Shown here one piece after another: positions 1-6,206 of a stretch of 11,531 bases of DNA. Each line of letters begins with the position of its first letter. The stretch's first letter is position 1. This DNA is from Clostridia bacterium (GTDB taxonomy: Bacteria > Bacillota_A > Clostridia > Christensenellales > Aristaeellaceae): positions 1 to 11,531 of the forward strand of contig JAGCIC010000155.1 in NCBI GenBank assembly GCA_017648805.1, written 5' to 3'. Position numbers and translations under genes: made by a program. The notes below the pieces were generated by a model that saw nothing but the letters and a program-made list of their open reading frames with translations, did not search any database and was not told where the DNA came from.

Positions 1-877
1 GATGGTGGTGGCCGTGCTCGTCGTGATGGTGATGATGCTCGTGCTCCTCGTGCTCGTCATCGTCGTCATCGTCATGGTGATGATGATGTTCGTGCTCCTC
101 ATGCTCATCGTCATCGTCGTCATCGTCATCATGATGATGGTGATGCTCATGCTCATCGTGCTCATCGTCGTCACCGTCATGGTGATGATGGTGATGCTCG
201 TGCTCCTCTTCCTCGTCCTCGTCGTCATCGTCGTGATGATGCTCGTGGGGCGGCACCACGCTGTTCACGTCTATGAGGGAAGCGGGATGCTCGATGGCGT
301 CAAAGATTATCCGGCCGGAGATCTCGCTCCAGGGCGTGGTGATTATGCGCGCGTCGGGGTTGAGTTCCCGGATCATGTCGAAGGCGGTCTTCAGCTTGTC
401 CTCGCTCACCAGCTGGGAACGGGAGAATATCACCGTTTCGGCGCACTTCACCTGGTCGATGAAGAACTCGCCGAAGTTTTTGAGGTACATTTTGCACTTG
501 TTGGCGTCCACCACCGTGGCGCTGCCGCCCAGGCGGATCCTGCCCTCTTTGGCGATGGTCTCCACCGCGCGGCGGATATCGCTGAGTTTGCCTACGCCGC
601 TGGGCTCGATGATCAGCCGGTCGGGCGCGAATTTATCGACTATTTCGTTTATGGCGTCCTGGAAGTCACCCGCCAGGGTGCAGCAGATGCAGCCGCTGTT
701 GAGCTCGGTGATCTGTATGCCGCTGTCCTTCATGAAGCCGCCGTCTATGCCCACCTCGCCGTATTCGTTTTCCAGCAGCACCACTTTCTGCCCTTTGAAC
801 ACGTCGGAGAGGAGTTTTTTTATAAGCGTGGTCTTGCCCGCGCCCAGAAAACCGGAAATTATGGTTACGTCAGTCAT
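1..877 (-). CDS. CobW/P47K (COG0523) metallochaperone GTPase, 3'-truncated by window edge
   Basis: The start is the ATG at 877, preceded by an AAGGAAGG ribosome site; 292 codons are visible and no stop is reached. Residues 9-17 form the Walker A loop GFLGAGKTT. The COG0523 metal-binding motif GCICC lies at 62-66. A switch/Walker B region (IIEPSGVG) lies at 89-96, and VVDA at 122-125. From residue 211 to the edge the chain is almost only His, Asp and Glu (about 36 His in 82 residues), placed where this family often carries a His-rich linker between the GTPase domain and CobW_C. The family uses GTP hydrolysis to deliver metals (Zn, Co, Ni or Fe) to client proteins in the cytoplasm. The tract suggests binding or storage of zinc or nickel, but the metal is not determined. 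The usual NKxD guanine motif is replaced by SRSQ (152-155). The C-terminal domain lies outside the window. Confidence 0.9.
   Translation of the reverse strand, partial: MTDVTIISGFLGAGKTTLIKKLLSDVFKGQKVVLLENEYGEVGIDGGFMKDSGIQITELNSGCICCTLAGDFQDAINEIVDKFAPDRLIIEPSGVGKLSDIRRAVETIAKEGRIRLGGSATVVDANKCKMYLKNFGEFFIDQVKCAETVIFSRSQLVSEDKLKTAFDMIRELNPDARIITTPWSEISGRIIFDAIEHPASLIDVNSVVPPHEHHHDDDDEDEEEEHEHHHHHHDGDDDEHDEHEHHHHHDDDDDDDDEHEEHEHHHHHDDDDDDEHEEHEHHHHHDEHGHHH
2..247 (-). repeat. Low-complexity His/Asp/Glu-coding repeat inside the CobW gene
   Basis: Read on the minus strand, nearly every codon is CAT/CAC, GAT/GAC or GAG/GAA. Runs of five or six His alternate with runs of six to eight acidic residues. 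A unit of roughly 16-19 codons (about 48-57 bp: EHEEHE, then HHHHH, then poly-Asp) recurs about four times. The degeneracy between units suggests old duplication rather than recent identical expansion. Such a tract is prone to replication slippage, so its length may vary between strains or assemblies. Confidence 0.85.
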
Positions 878-907
878 TTTTTGCACCTTCCTTCAAATTC
901 GGCATAC

Positions 908-935
908 ATTGTATCATATGCAAGGTTAAATGCAA
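908..935 (-). promoter_or_regulatory. Candidate sigma-A promoter of the CobW gene
   Basis: On the minus strand TTGCAT (935-930) is followed after 16 bases by TACAAT (913-908). A TG one base before the -10 box makes it an extended -10. Transcription would start near 901, leaving a leader of about 24 nt. The -10 box is overlapped by an 11-bp odd palindrome at 904-914 (ATACA-T-TGTAT), nested in a wider inverted repeat GCATA...TATGC (902-921). This could be an operator for a metal regulator, but it does not match a Fur, Zur or MntR consensus that I can recall with certainty. Confidence 0.5.
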
Positions 936-1022
936 GCACGATAGTATTAAGAATGATGGCACTCGTACGCGCGGGCGGCTGATTGCGCATTATTGCACAT
1001 ATCTGAAAAATATTCAGGAAAT

Positions 1023-1097
1023 TGTGCAGAAAACCGCTTGACACGCGGGAACAATTGCATTATAATATGTGTGCAAAAACCAAGAAATGTGCAAAAA
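1023..1097 (+). promoter_or_regulatory. Candidate XRE operator repeats (TGTGCA family) around the promoter
   Basis: TGTGCA occurs directly at 1023-1028 (just upstream of -35), 1070-1075 (start-site region) and 1088-1093 (over the ribosome site). An inverted copy lies at 994-999. The last two direct copies share ten identical bases (TGTGCAAAAA at 1070-1079 and 1088-1097), 18 bp apart. They flank the expected transcription start and would block both initiation and RBS access if bound. Autoregulation by the downstream XRE protein is inference. Confidence 0.5.
1038..1066 (+). promoter_or_regulatory. Consensus sigma-A promoter of the XRE operon
   Basis: TTGACA at 1038-1043 and TATAAT at 1061-1066 are both perfect consensus hexamers separated by the optimal 17 bases. 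Transcription should start near 1073, giving a leader of about 37 nt before the ATG at 1110. Such a strong promoter usually needs repression, in keeping with the XRE gene it drives and with the repeated TGTGCA motifs around it. Confidence 0.85.
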
Positions 1098-1109
1098 GGA
1101 GCGCTGAAT

Positions 1110-1520
1110 ATGCAGTTTGCAGACAAGCTTATAAAGATCCGCAAAAGCCGGGGGCTGAGCCAGCAGGACTTGAGCCGCCTTTCGGGGCTGAGCCGCCGGG
1201 CGCTGGCGTATTACGAGAGCGGGGAAAGGCTGCCCCGCCACCGCGCCACCATAGAGGCGCTGTCCCACGCGCTCAACGTGGACAGCGGCGAGCTCATGGA
1301 CGAAAACTGCGATTTCATCTACAAAGCGGGCGAGACCTACGGCGAAGGCGCCAAGCAGGAGGCTGCCCGGCTGATAGGCCAGATCAAGAGCCTGTACGCG
1401 GGGGGCAGCCTGAGCTCCAGGGACATGGACGAGATGATGCTCGCCATACAGGACGCCTACTGGATCGCGAAAAAGCGCATAAGCAGCGCGCCGGAGGCCG
1501 CCGACAGTGAAGACGACTGA
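1110..1520 (+). CDS. XRE-family (Cro/CI-type HTH) transcriptional regulator
   Basis: This 136-aa cytoplasmic DNA-binding protein starts at the ATG at 1110, eight bases after AAGGAG. Upstream in-frame starts near 993 lie before the promoter and are rejected. Residues about 5-60 form an HTH_3 domain: a helix with IRKSRGLSQQDLSRLSGLS, then the recognition helix RRALAYYESGERLP, then a stabilising helix ending in VDSGELM. Residues 70-136 are a mostly helical, charged C-terminal part. The gene overlaps the next one, a metalloprotease, by 14 nt, so the two are translationally coupled. In ICEBs1 and related phage systems such a pair is ImmR (repressor) and ImmA (protease that removes it). No integrase or phage gene is visible here, so this is more likely a stand-alone stress or metabolic regulator. 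Confidence 0.88.
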   Translation: MQFADKLIKIRKSRGLSQQDLSRLSGLSRRALAYYESGERLPRHRATIEALSHALNVDSGELMDENCDFIYKAGETYGEGAKQEAARLIGQIKSLYAGGSLSSRDMDEMMLAIQDAYWIAKKRISSAPEAADSEDD

Positions 1521-2019
1521 GCTTGCCCGGCTTGAAGCGGAAAAGCTGGTAAGGCGTTTCGGCACCCGGGATCCCTTCCTCCTGGCCGAGCGGACGGGCG
1601 TGACCGTGCTGTACCGGAATTTCGAGGCGCAGAAGGGCGCCTTCAGCCTGGTGCTGGGGCTGCCGTTCATATTCCTGAACGCCTCCCTGGACGAGCACGA
1701 AGCCGCCGCCGTGCTGGCCCACGAGCTGGGGCATTCGCGCCTGCACCTTGACCTGGCGCAAAAGGGCGCGCTGTGCGAGTACGACCTGTTCAACCTGAAG
1801 ACCAGCGTGGAATACGAAGCCAACGTGTTCGCCGCCCATCTGCTCATAGACACGGACGAAATGCAGGAGTGCTTAGGCCAGGGCATGGACCTGTACGCCT
1901 GCGCGGGCACGCTGAACGTGAACGTGAATCTGCTTATAATCGAGCTGGCGGAAATGAACCGCCGGGGTGGCCGCTATGCCCTGCCCTACCTGCCGCCCAA
2001 CGCATTTATGGGAGAATGA
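1507..2019 (+). CDS. ImmA/IrrE-type zinc metallopeptidase (COG2856)
   Basis: This 170-aa protein starts with GTG at 1507; GGAGG at 1493-1497 gives nine bases of spacing and supports that start inside the end of the XRE gene. HELGH at residues 72-76 supplies two zinc-binding His and the catalytic Glu. The conserved EYEANVFAAHLL segment (102-113) supplies the third ligand, probably Glu104. There is no signal peptide or membrane segment, so it acts in the cytoplasm. Members of the family cleave XRE-type repressors (ImmA on ImmR; IrrE/PprI on DdrO), and the coupled upstream repressor is the obvious target. The inducing signal is unknown. The length is normal for the short form of the family. Confidence 0.9.
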   Translation: MKTTELARLEAEKLVRRFGTRDPFLLAERTGVTVLYRNFEAQKGAFSLVLGLPFIFLNASLDEHEAAAVLAHELGHSRLHLDLAQKGALCEYDLFNLKTSVEYEANVFAAHLLIDTDEMQECLGQGMDLYACAGTLNVNVNLLIIELAEMNRRGGRYALPYLPPNAFMGE

Positions 2020-2020
2020 T

Positions 2021-2293
2021 ATGGCTTACACAAATCCGCACAAGGTATACGTGCGCGTCCGGGCGGAGTTCGACAAGGACGGCTTCGTGCATCCCCGGGC
2101 CATAATCTGGAGCGACGGCCAGGTATACGACATCGACCGTGTGCTGGACGTGCGCTTTCTGCACTCCTCCAAGGCGGGCGGCATGGGCGACCGCTTCACC
2201 ATCCGCGTATGCGGCCAGGAAAGATACCTGTTCTACGAGCGCATAAGCGAACTGGAAGGCAACCACATAGGCCGCTGGTTCATAGAGCGGTGA
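2021..2293 (+). CDS. Conserved small protein of unknown function, 90 aa
   Basis: The ATG at 2021 lies one base after the protease stop, with GGAG at 2011-2014 as ribosome site. The protein looks like a compact beta-rich domain: a strand-like KVYVRVRAEFD, then IIWSDGQVYDIDRVLDVRFL, then a SSKAGGMGDRFTIRV stretch, ending YLFYERISELEGNHIGRWFIER. It has no signal peptide, Cys cluster or membrane segment. From memory, similar small proteins with the KAGG stretch occur in clostridia beside XRE/ImmA or Y-family polymerase genes, but I cannot verify this here. Its tight packing suggests that it belongs to the same regulatory unit. I assign no function. Confidence 0.75.
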   Translation: MAYTNPHKVYVRVRAEFDKDGFVHPRAIIWSDGQVYDIDRVLDVRFLHSSKAGGMGDRFTIRVCGQERYLFYERISELEGNHIGRWFIER

Positions 2294-2315
2294 CACACGG
2301 CAAGGAGCAAAACGA

Positions 2316-3545
2316 ATGAACGCACGCCTGCGCGCCGACGCGGAATACATAGTCCGCGAAGCGATAAACGCGAATATCCCCGACAAGAAAACGGCCGACG
2401 CTCTGTCCGAAATGGAGTTTCCGGGCAGGGTGCTGGTTCTCAGCGTGGGCAAGGCCGCGTTCCCCATGGCGCGGGCCGCTTCGGAAATGCTGAAAGACCG
2501 GTTGAGCCGGGGCATCGTGATAAGCAAATACGGCCACATCCCCCATCCCCTGCCGCGTATGGAGTGCTTTGAGGCCGGGCATCCCGTGCCTGATGAAAAC
2601 ACTCTCGCAGCCACCCGCGCCGCGCTTGAGATGACAAAGGACCTCGGTCCTTCCGACACGGTGCTAATGCTGCTCTCCGGCGGGGGCAGCAGCCTGTTCG
2701 AGGATCCGCTGATCCCCCTTGAGGAGCTTAAGCGGCTCACGGACCGCCTGCTGGCAAGCGGCTGCGGCATAGAAGGGATAAATGCCGTGCGCAAGCGCCT
2801 GTCACGGGTGAAGGGCGGCAGGTTCGCCCTGTGGTGCGCCCCCGCACATGTGGAGTGCCTGGTACTTTCGGACGTGATAGGCAACCGGCTGGACATGATC
2901 GCGTCCGGCCCCTGCGCCGCCGATTCCTCCACGTGCGAAGACGCGCTCGGAGTGATAGACCGCTTTAGCATACCCGTAAGCGCCGATATCCGCCGCCTGC
3001 TGGCAAACGAGACCCCGAAAAGCGTCCCCAACGCCCGCTGCGGGATAATAGGCGACGTGAACACACTGATAGACGCGGCGGCGGACGCCTGCTTTAAGCT
3101 GGGCTATGCTCCAGTCATACTGAACCGCGAATTGTGCTGCGAGGCGAAAGACGCCGGTAAACTCCTGGCCGAAAGCGCCATGAACGCCCCCGACGTCAAA
3201 ACGGCCTTTATCGCGGGCGGCGAGACCGTGGTGCGCTTAAGCGACACTCACGGCAAAGGCGGCCGCAACCAGGAAGCGGCGCTTTCCGCCGCAAAATCCC
3301 TGTCCGGCAGGCCCGGCACGGCGGTGTTCGCCTTTGGCTCGGACGGCACCGACGGCCCCACCGACGCGGCGGGCGGCTACGCGGACGGTGACACGCTTGC
3401 GGAACTGCAGCGCGCCGGGGCGGACTGCGCTTTCGCGCTCGAATTCCACGACGCCTATAACGCCCTGAAGGCTGTCGGAAACCTGTTGTTCACCGGCCCC
3501 ACCGGCACCAACGTGAACGATCTGTACGTCGCGCTGAAAGGATAG
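2316..3545 (+). CDS. Class-II glycerate 2-kinase (GckA/TtuD type, DUF4147 + MOFRL)
   Basis: This 409-aa cytoplasmic enzyme should phosphorylate D-glycerate with ATP to 2-phosphoglycerate, feeding lower glycolysis. The start ATG at 2316 follows AAGGAG at 2302-2307. Family motifs appear in order: VGKAA (44-48), SGGGSSL (121-127), INAVRKRLSRVKGG (155-168), SDVIGNRLDMIASGP (185-199), GGET (301-304), GKGGRNQE (313-320), GSDGTDGPTDAAGG (341-354) and the C-terminal GPTGTNVNDL (394-403). The length is normal and no key motif is missing. It begins 22 nt after the 90-aa gene with no promoter or terminator between them, so it probably shares the XRE-driven transcript. It is the only metabolic gene in that unit. 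No glyoxylate, tartrate or serine pathway gene is visible to explain its glycerate source. Confidence 0.93.
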   Translation: MNARLRADAEYIVREAINANIPDKKTADALSEMEFPGRVLVLSVGKAAFPMARAASEMLKDRLSRGIVISKYGHIPHPLPRMECFEAGHPVPDENTLAATRAALEMTKDLGPSDTVLMLLSGGGSSLFEDPLIPLEELKRLTDRLLASGCGIEGINAVRKRLSRVKGGRFALWCAPAHVECLVLSDVIGNRLDMIASGPCAADSSTCEDALGVIDRFSIPVSADIRRLLANETPKSVPNARCGIIGDVNTLIDAAADACFKLGYAPVILNRELCCEAKDAGKLLAESAMNAPDVKTAFIAGGETVVRLSDTHGKGGRNQEAALSAAKSLSGRPGTAVFAFGSDGTDGPTDAAGGYADGDTLAELQRAGADCAFALEFHDAYNALKAVGNLLFTGPTGTNVNDLYVALKG

Positions 3546-3560
3546 AAAGACAAACAAAAA

Positions 3561-3584
3561 GGAGGGACGGCATGCCGTCCCTCC
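3561..3584. terminator. 24-bp perfect palindrome, likely bidirectional terminator
   Basis: Twelve bases (GGAGGGACGGCA) are followed directly by their exact reverse complement. The stem would be very GC-rich, with the central bases opening as a small loop. On the plus strand it lies 15 nt after the glycerate kinase stop and is followed by TCTTCTATT. On the minus strand it is followed by TTTTTGTTTG, a better U-tract. It can end the plus transcript and back up the importer terminator on the other strand. Confidence 0.75.
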
Positions 3585-3602
3585 TCTTCTATTGCATAAA
3601 AT

Positions 3603-3624
3603 CGCCCTGCCTTGCGGCAGGGCG
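3603..3624 (-). terminator. Rho-independent terminator of the sugar importer operon
   Basis: A perfect 9-bp stem (CGCCCTGCC with GGCAGGGCG, loop TTGC as read on the plus strand) lies 18 nt beyond the binding-protein stop. On the minus strand it is followed by ATTTTATG. It is convergent with the palindrome at 3561-3584, and the two together separate the operons. Confidence 0.8.
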
Positions 3625-3642
3625 AAAATCGCTCAGATCAGA

Positions 3643-5130
3643 TTACTGATTGGCGAGGTACTCATCGAGCTGGCGCTGAGCGTCGGCGATGAACTCCTGC
3701 AGACCAACAGCATTCATCTTGGCCAGGAACTCGTCCTTGACTTCGTCGATGGGAGTGGTGCCGGAGCAGAAATTCTTGTAGTAGGAGTCCTTGATGGCGC
3801 TGAACTGAGCCAGGGCTTCCTTCCACTCGGAGGTGTCCATCTTGAAGCCGCCCATAGCAGAGGACTGACCTTCGGCCGCGATGGTGGCCAGGTACTGGTC
3901 ATACTGAGCGAAGTTGGGGATCTGGGTGTTGGGATCCTCGGGATCGCCTACGGCGATGGAGGTGAAGAAGTAAGCGGGCTGAGCGAAGGCCCAGGGGCAT
4001 CCGCCGCTGTCCTTACCGGCCTGGGTGCGCAGCACGCCGCCGGCAAAGTCGGGATACTTCTCGCCGTCTACGTAGTTCCAGTGATACTCGGGTACACCGT
4101 AGCGCAGGCAGTCGGCGAAGAGCTTGTTGGTGTGGATGAGCTCGAAGAGCTGCAGGCACTTGGCCAGCTTGTCCTCGTCATTGGCGAGGTGGGCGCCGAA
4201 GGCGTTCATGGAGCCCTGGATGGAGTCCACGGACAGCTGGGGGCCGGCGTAGCGGGTCATAGCGGTGTTGTAGCCGTTGGACACGGTGTATCCGTCGTAA
4301 CCGTCCCAAGCCTGGGCGAAGCCGATGTGGGGCTTCTTGGTGTCGATGGCTTCCTCGGTCAGCTGAGCTGCGTCGGGATTGACAAGACCCAGCTTCATCC
4401 ACTCGGCCATGGTCTCGTAACGCTCCATGACAGCGGGATCGTCAAACACGAACTTCACTTCGGTGGTGCCGAAGATGCAGCCTACCATGGCGGTTCTGTC
4501 GATGAAGTCGAAAGAGGACTCCAGACCGGCGGGGTTGCCGCCTACCAGCACGGGATACTCGCCTTCGGGCAGGGTGGCTTTCCAGTCTACCAGGAAGTCG
4601 GTCAGTTCGCCCCAGGCAGAGATCTTATCGGGGATCTCGTAGCCGAGCTCTTTGGCGATGTCGGCGGGGTAGGTGATGAAGTTCTCAGCGGCGTAGTCCT
4701 TCCAGTTCGGGATGGCATAGATCTTGCCGTCCGCGCTGGCAGCGGTCTCCCACACGCTCTCAGGCAGAGCCGCCCACAGACCGGGAGCTTCTTCCTGGAT
4801 GAACTGGGGATCCAGACCTACGAACAGTTTGTCGGAGATCGCCTGGTTGGTGTTGTTGTACCAGGAGCAGGTGAAGTAGATGTCGAACACGGTGCCGTTG
4901 TTGATGTCGGTCCTCAGAGTGGCGTCGCTGTCGTAGTACTGGATGTCCAGTTCGATGCCCATCTCATTCAGGAAGTGCTCATTCAGGTAGTCGAGTATCA
5001 TCTGGTTGTCTTTCACGGCGCTGGAGCCGGACACCCAGGTGATCTTGGTGAGCTCTTCTTCGGCGCTTACCATGCTCATGCAGGTAAATACCAGAGCGAG
5101 AGCCAAAACCAGAGTCAAGAGTTTCTTCAT
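3643..5130 (-). CDS. Sugar ABC transporter extracellular solute-binding protein (family 1, LplA/YtcQ-like)
   Basis: This 495-aa exported protein captures a substrate, probably an oligosaccharide, for the two permeases upstream. The start ATG at 5130 is fixed by a strong AGGAGG eight bases before it; an upstream in-frame start at 5181 would bury the signal peptide and is rejected. Residues 1-23 form a signal peptide (MKK, hydrophobic core, VSA cleavage site before EEE). A Cys at 17 lacks a proper lipobox (VFTC), so anchoring as a lipoprotein is doubtful. The mature part begins with the typical ITWVSG strand, and a DGKIYAIPN segment, common in these proteins, lies near residue 130. The last ~70 residues (from GGFKMDTSEWKEAL to LDEYLANQ) resemble the DUF3502-type C-terminus of LplA-like proteins. 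Substrate specificity cannot be read from the sequence. Confidence 0.92.
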   Translation of the reverse strand: MKKLLTLVLALALVFTCMSMVSAEEELTKITWVSGSSAVKDNQMILDYLNEHFLNEMGIELDIQYYDSDATLRTDINNGTVFDIYFTCSWYNNTNQAISDKLFVGLDPQFIQEEAPGLWAALPESVWETAASADGKIYAIPNWKDYAAENFITYPADIAKELGYEIPDKISAWGELTDFLVDWKATLPEGEYPVLVGGNPAGLESSFDFIDRTAMVGCIFGTTEVKFVFDDPAVMERYETMAEWMKLGLVNPDAAQLTEEAIDTKKPHIGFAQAWDGYDGYTVSNGYNTAMTRYAGPQLSVDSIQGSMNAFGAHLANDEDKLAKCLQLFELIHTNKLFADCLRYGVPEYHWNYVDGEKYPDFAGGVLRTQAGKDSGGCPWAFAQPAYFFTSIAVGDPEDPNTQIPNFAQYDQYLATIAAEGQSSAMGGFKMDTSEWKEALAQFSAIKDSYYKNFCSGTTPIDEVKDEFLAKMNAVGLQEFIADAQRQLDEYLANQ

Positions 5131-5193
5131 TTGGTCTTCCTCCTGTTTTGTTATATCTAAGCCCGTTGGGCTAAGATTCAAATAAAATAAGAT

Positions 5194-5238
5194 GCGGATG
5201 CCGCGCGTTTCTCACCGGCGATGCCGCCGGGAAAACGC
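5194..5238 (-). promoter_or_regulatory. Stem-loops between permease and binding-protein genes (possible attenuator or mRNA stabiliser)
   Basis: On the minus strand, four bases after the permease stop at 5242, a stem-loop has an inner CCGGCG/CGCCGG stem with a GCAT loop (5215-5230) and outer GCGTTT/AAACGC arms (5233-5238 with 5205-5210). A small GCGG-CAT-CCGC stem (5204-5194) follows, and then the T-rich stretch ATCTTATTTTATTTG. No convincing separate promoter lies before the binding-protein gene. This structure could therefore tune the ratio of permease to binding protein by partial termination or by protecting the downstream mRNA end. Confidence 0.45.
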
Positions 5239-5241
5239 CTT

Positions 5242-6183
5242 CTATCCCTTTACGGCGCCTATGGTCAGGCCGCTGATAAAGTACTTCTGGAAGAAGGGAT
5301 AGGAGCAGGCGATGGGCACAACGCTTATGACGACCATGGTCATACGCACGGTCTCGCTGGGCAGGTTGGTGTTTTCGCCGGGGGTCATGAACTGACTGTT
5401 CCTGGACAGGAAGTCTATGTTGTTCTCCAGGTTGATGAGCACGTACTGCATGGGGAACAGTTCCTGCCGGTTGGTGTTCAGGTAATACATGGCCAGCATC
5501 CAGTCGTTCCAGTAGGCGAAGGTGTAGAACAGGCCTATGGTGGCGATGGCGGGCAGGGATATGGGCAGCACTATCTGGGCGAATATCCTGATCTGCCTGG
5601 CGCCGTCTATCTTCGCGGACTCGATTATGGCGTCCGGCACCGAGGTCTGGAAGAAGGTGCGCATTATGATTATGTAGAAGCTGGAGCAGCACATGGGGAA
5701 CACCAGCGCCGCGTATGTGTTCTTCATACCAAGCATCTGGGTGTTTATCATGTAACTGGCCACCAGGCCGCCGCTGAAGAGCATGGGGATGAATATGAAC
5801 CAGGTAAAGAAGTTCCTGAGCCTGTAGTTGGGCCGGCTTAACGCGTAACCCATGGTGGAGCACAGCACCAGGCCGATGATCGTGCCGACCAGCGTTATGC
5901 CTATGGAGTTTATGAACGAATGGGTTATGTAGCTGCTCTGCCTGAACAGGTAGGCGTAGCTCTCAACGCTCCACTGCAGGGGCACGTAGCTGTAACCTTT
6001 GTTGAGCACGCTGCTCTCGGACGAGAATGACACGATCAGCACCAGCAGCGCGGGCAGGAAGCACAGCAGCGCCAGCGTGATAAACAGCGCGCTTATGAAA
6101 ACGTTGGTCACCGGGGAGACACGTGTATACTTAAGGACGGCGTCGCCCATTTTCCTGGCTTTTTTGGTTTCGGCTGTAGTCAT
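5242..6183 (-). CDS. Sugar ABC transporter permease, LplC/YtcP-like (CUT1, MalG side)
   Basis: This 313-aa integral membrane protein starts at the ATG at 6183 after AAAGGAG. About six hydrophobic segments are visible: the first at about 28-53, then about 92-115, 125-147, 158-176, 210-232 and a last one about 281-299. The cytoplasmic EAA loop that docks the ATPase is at 188-207 (ESAKIDGARQIRIFAQIVLP, with Gly194 and Leu-Pro 206-207). The C-terminus ends FISGLTIGAVKG, a typical ending for this subfamily. The gene lies 23 nt after the partner permease, in one operon with it and the binding protein. No ATP-binding subunit is encoded nearby. Importers of this type in Bacillota commonly share an MsmX-like ATPase encoded elsewhere. 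Confidence 0.93.
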   Translation of the reverse strand: MTTAETKKARKMGDAVLKYTRVSPVTNVFISALFITLALLCFLPALLVLIVSFSSESSVLNKGYSYVPLQWSVESYAYLFRQSSYITHSFINSIGITLVGTIIGLVLCSTMGYALSRPNYRLRNFFTWFIFIPMLFSGGLVASYMINTQMLGMKNTYAALVFPMCCSSFYIIIMRTFFQTSVPDAIIESAKIDGARQIRIFAQIVLPISLPAIATIGLFYTFAYWNDWMLAMYYLNTNRQELFPMQYVLINLENNIDFLSRNSQFMTPGENTNLPSETVRMTMVVISVVPIACSYPFFQKYFISGLTIGAVKG

Positions 6184-6206
6184 TGCTTTGTCTCCTTTCC
6201 CCGGAT

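Noticed and set aside
2..247. Possible CRISPR-like or tandem-repeat array
   Set aside because: Units are degenerate, of unequal length, without unique spacers, and stay in frame as His/acidic codons. It is coding low complexity.
2..982. 326-codon plus-strand open frame with a hydrophobic Val/Met/Leu start
   Set aside because: It is the antisense of the CobW gene; His, Asp and Glu codons read backwards give Met, Val and Leu. The minus-strand frame has clear family motifs.
1014..1910. 298-codon minus-strand frame across the XRE and ImmA genes
   Set aside because: It is antisense to two well-supported genes and would cross a perfect sigma-A promoter.
1110..2019. Immunity module of a prophage or ICEBs1-like element
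   Set aside because: No integrase, excisionase, relaxase, attachment repeat or phage structural gene is visible, and base composition matches the surroundings.
2006..3064. 352-codon minus-strand open frame opposite glycerate kinase
   Set aside because: It is a shadow frame: it overlaps a gene with all its family motifs intact and has no ribosome site or domain.
5077..5085. Lipoprotein anchoring Cys in the binding-protein signal peptide
   Set aside because: The sequence before Cys17 is VFT, which does not fit a lipobox, and a clean VSA site for ordinary signal peptidase follows. Kept only as an uncertainty.
3592..5160. 522-codon plus-strand open frame
   Set aside because: It is antisense to the solute-binding protein gene. 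It lacks a ribosome site and any recognisable domain, and arises from GC-rich codon use.
5150..5181. Separate promoter for the binding-protein gene (TTGAAT and TATAAC on the minus strand)
   Set aside because: The spacer is 20 bases and the start would fall at the ribosome site, so it is unlikely to work.
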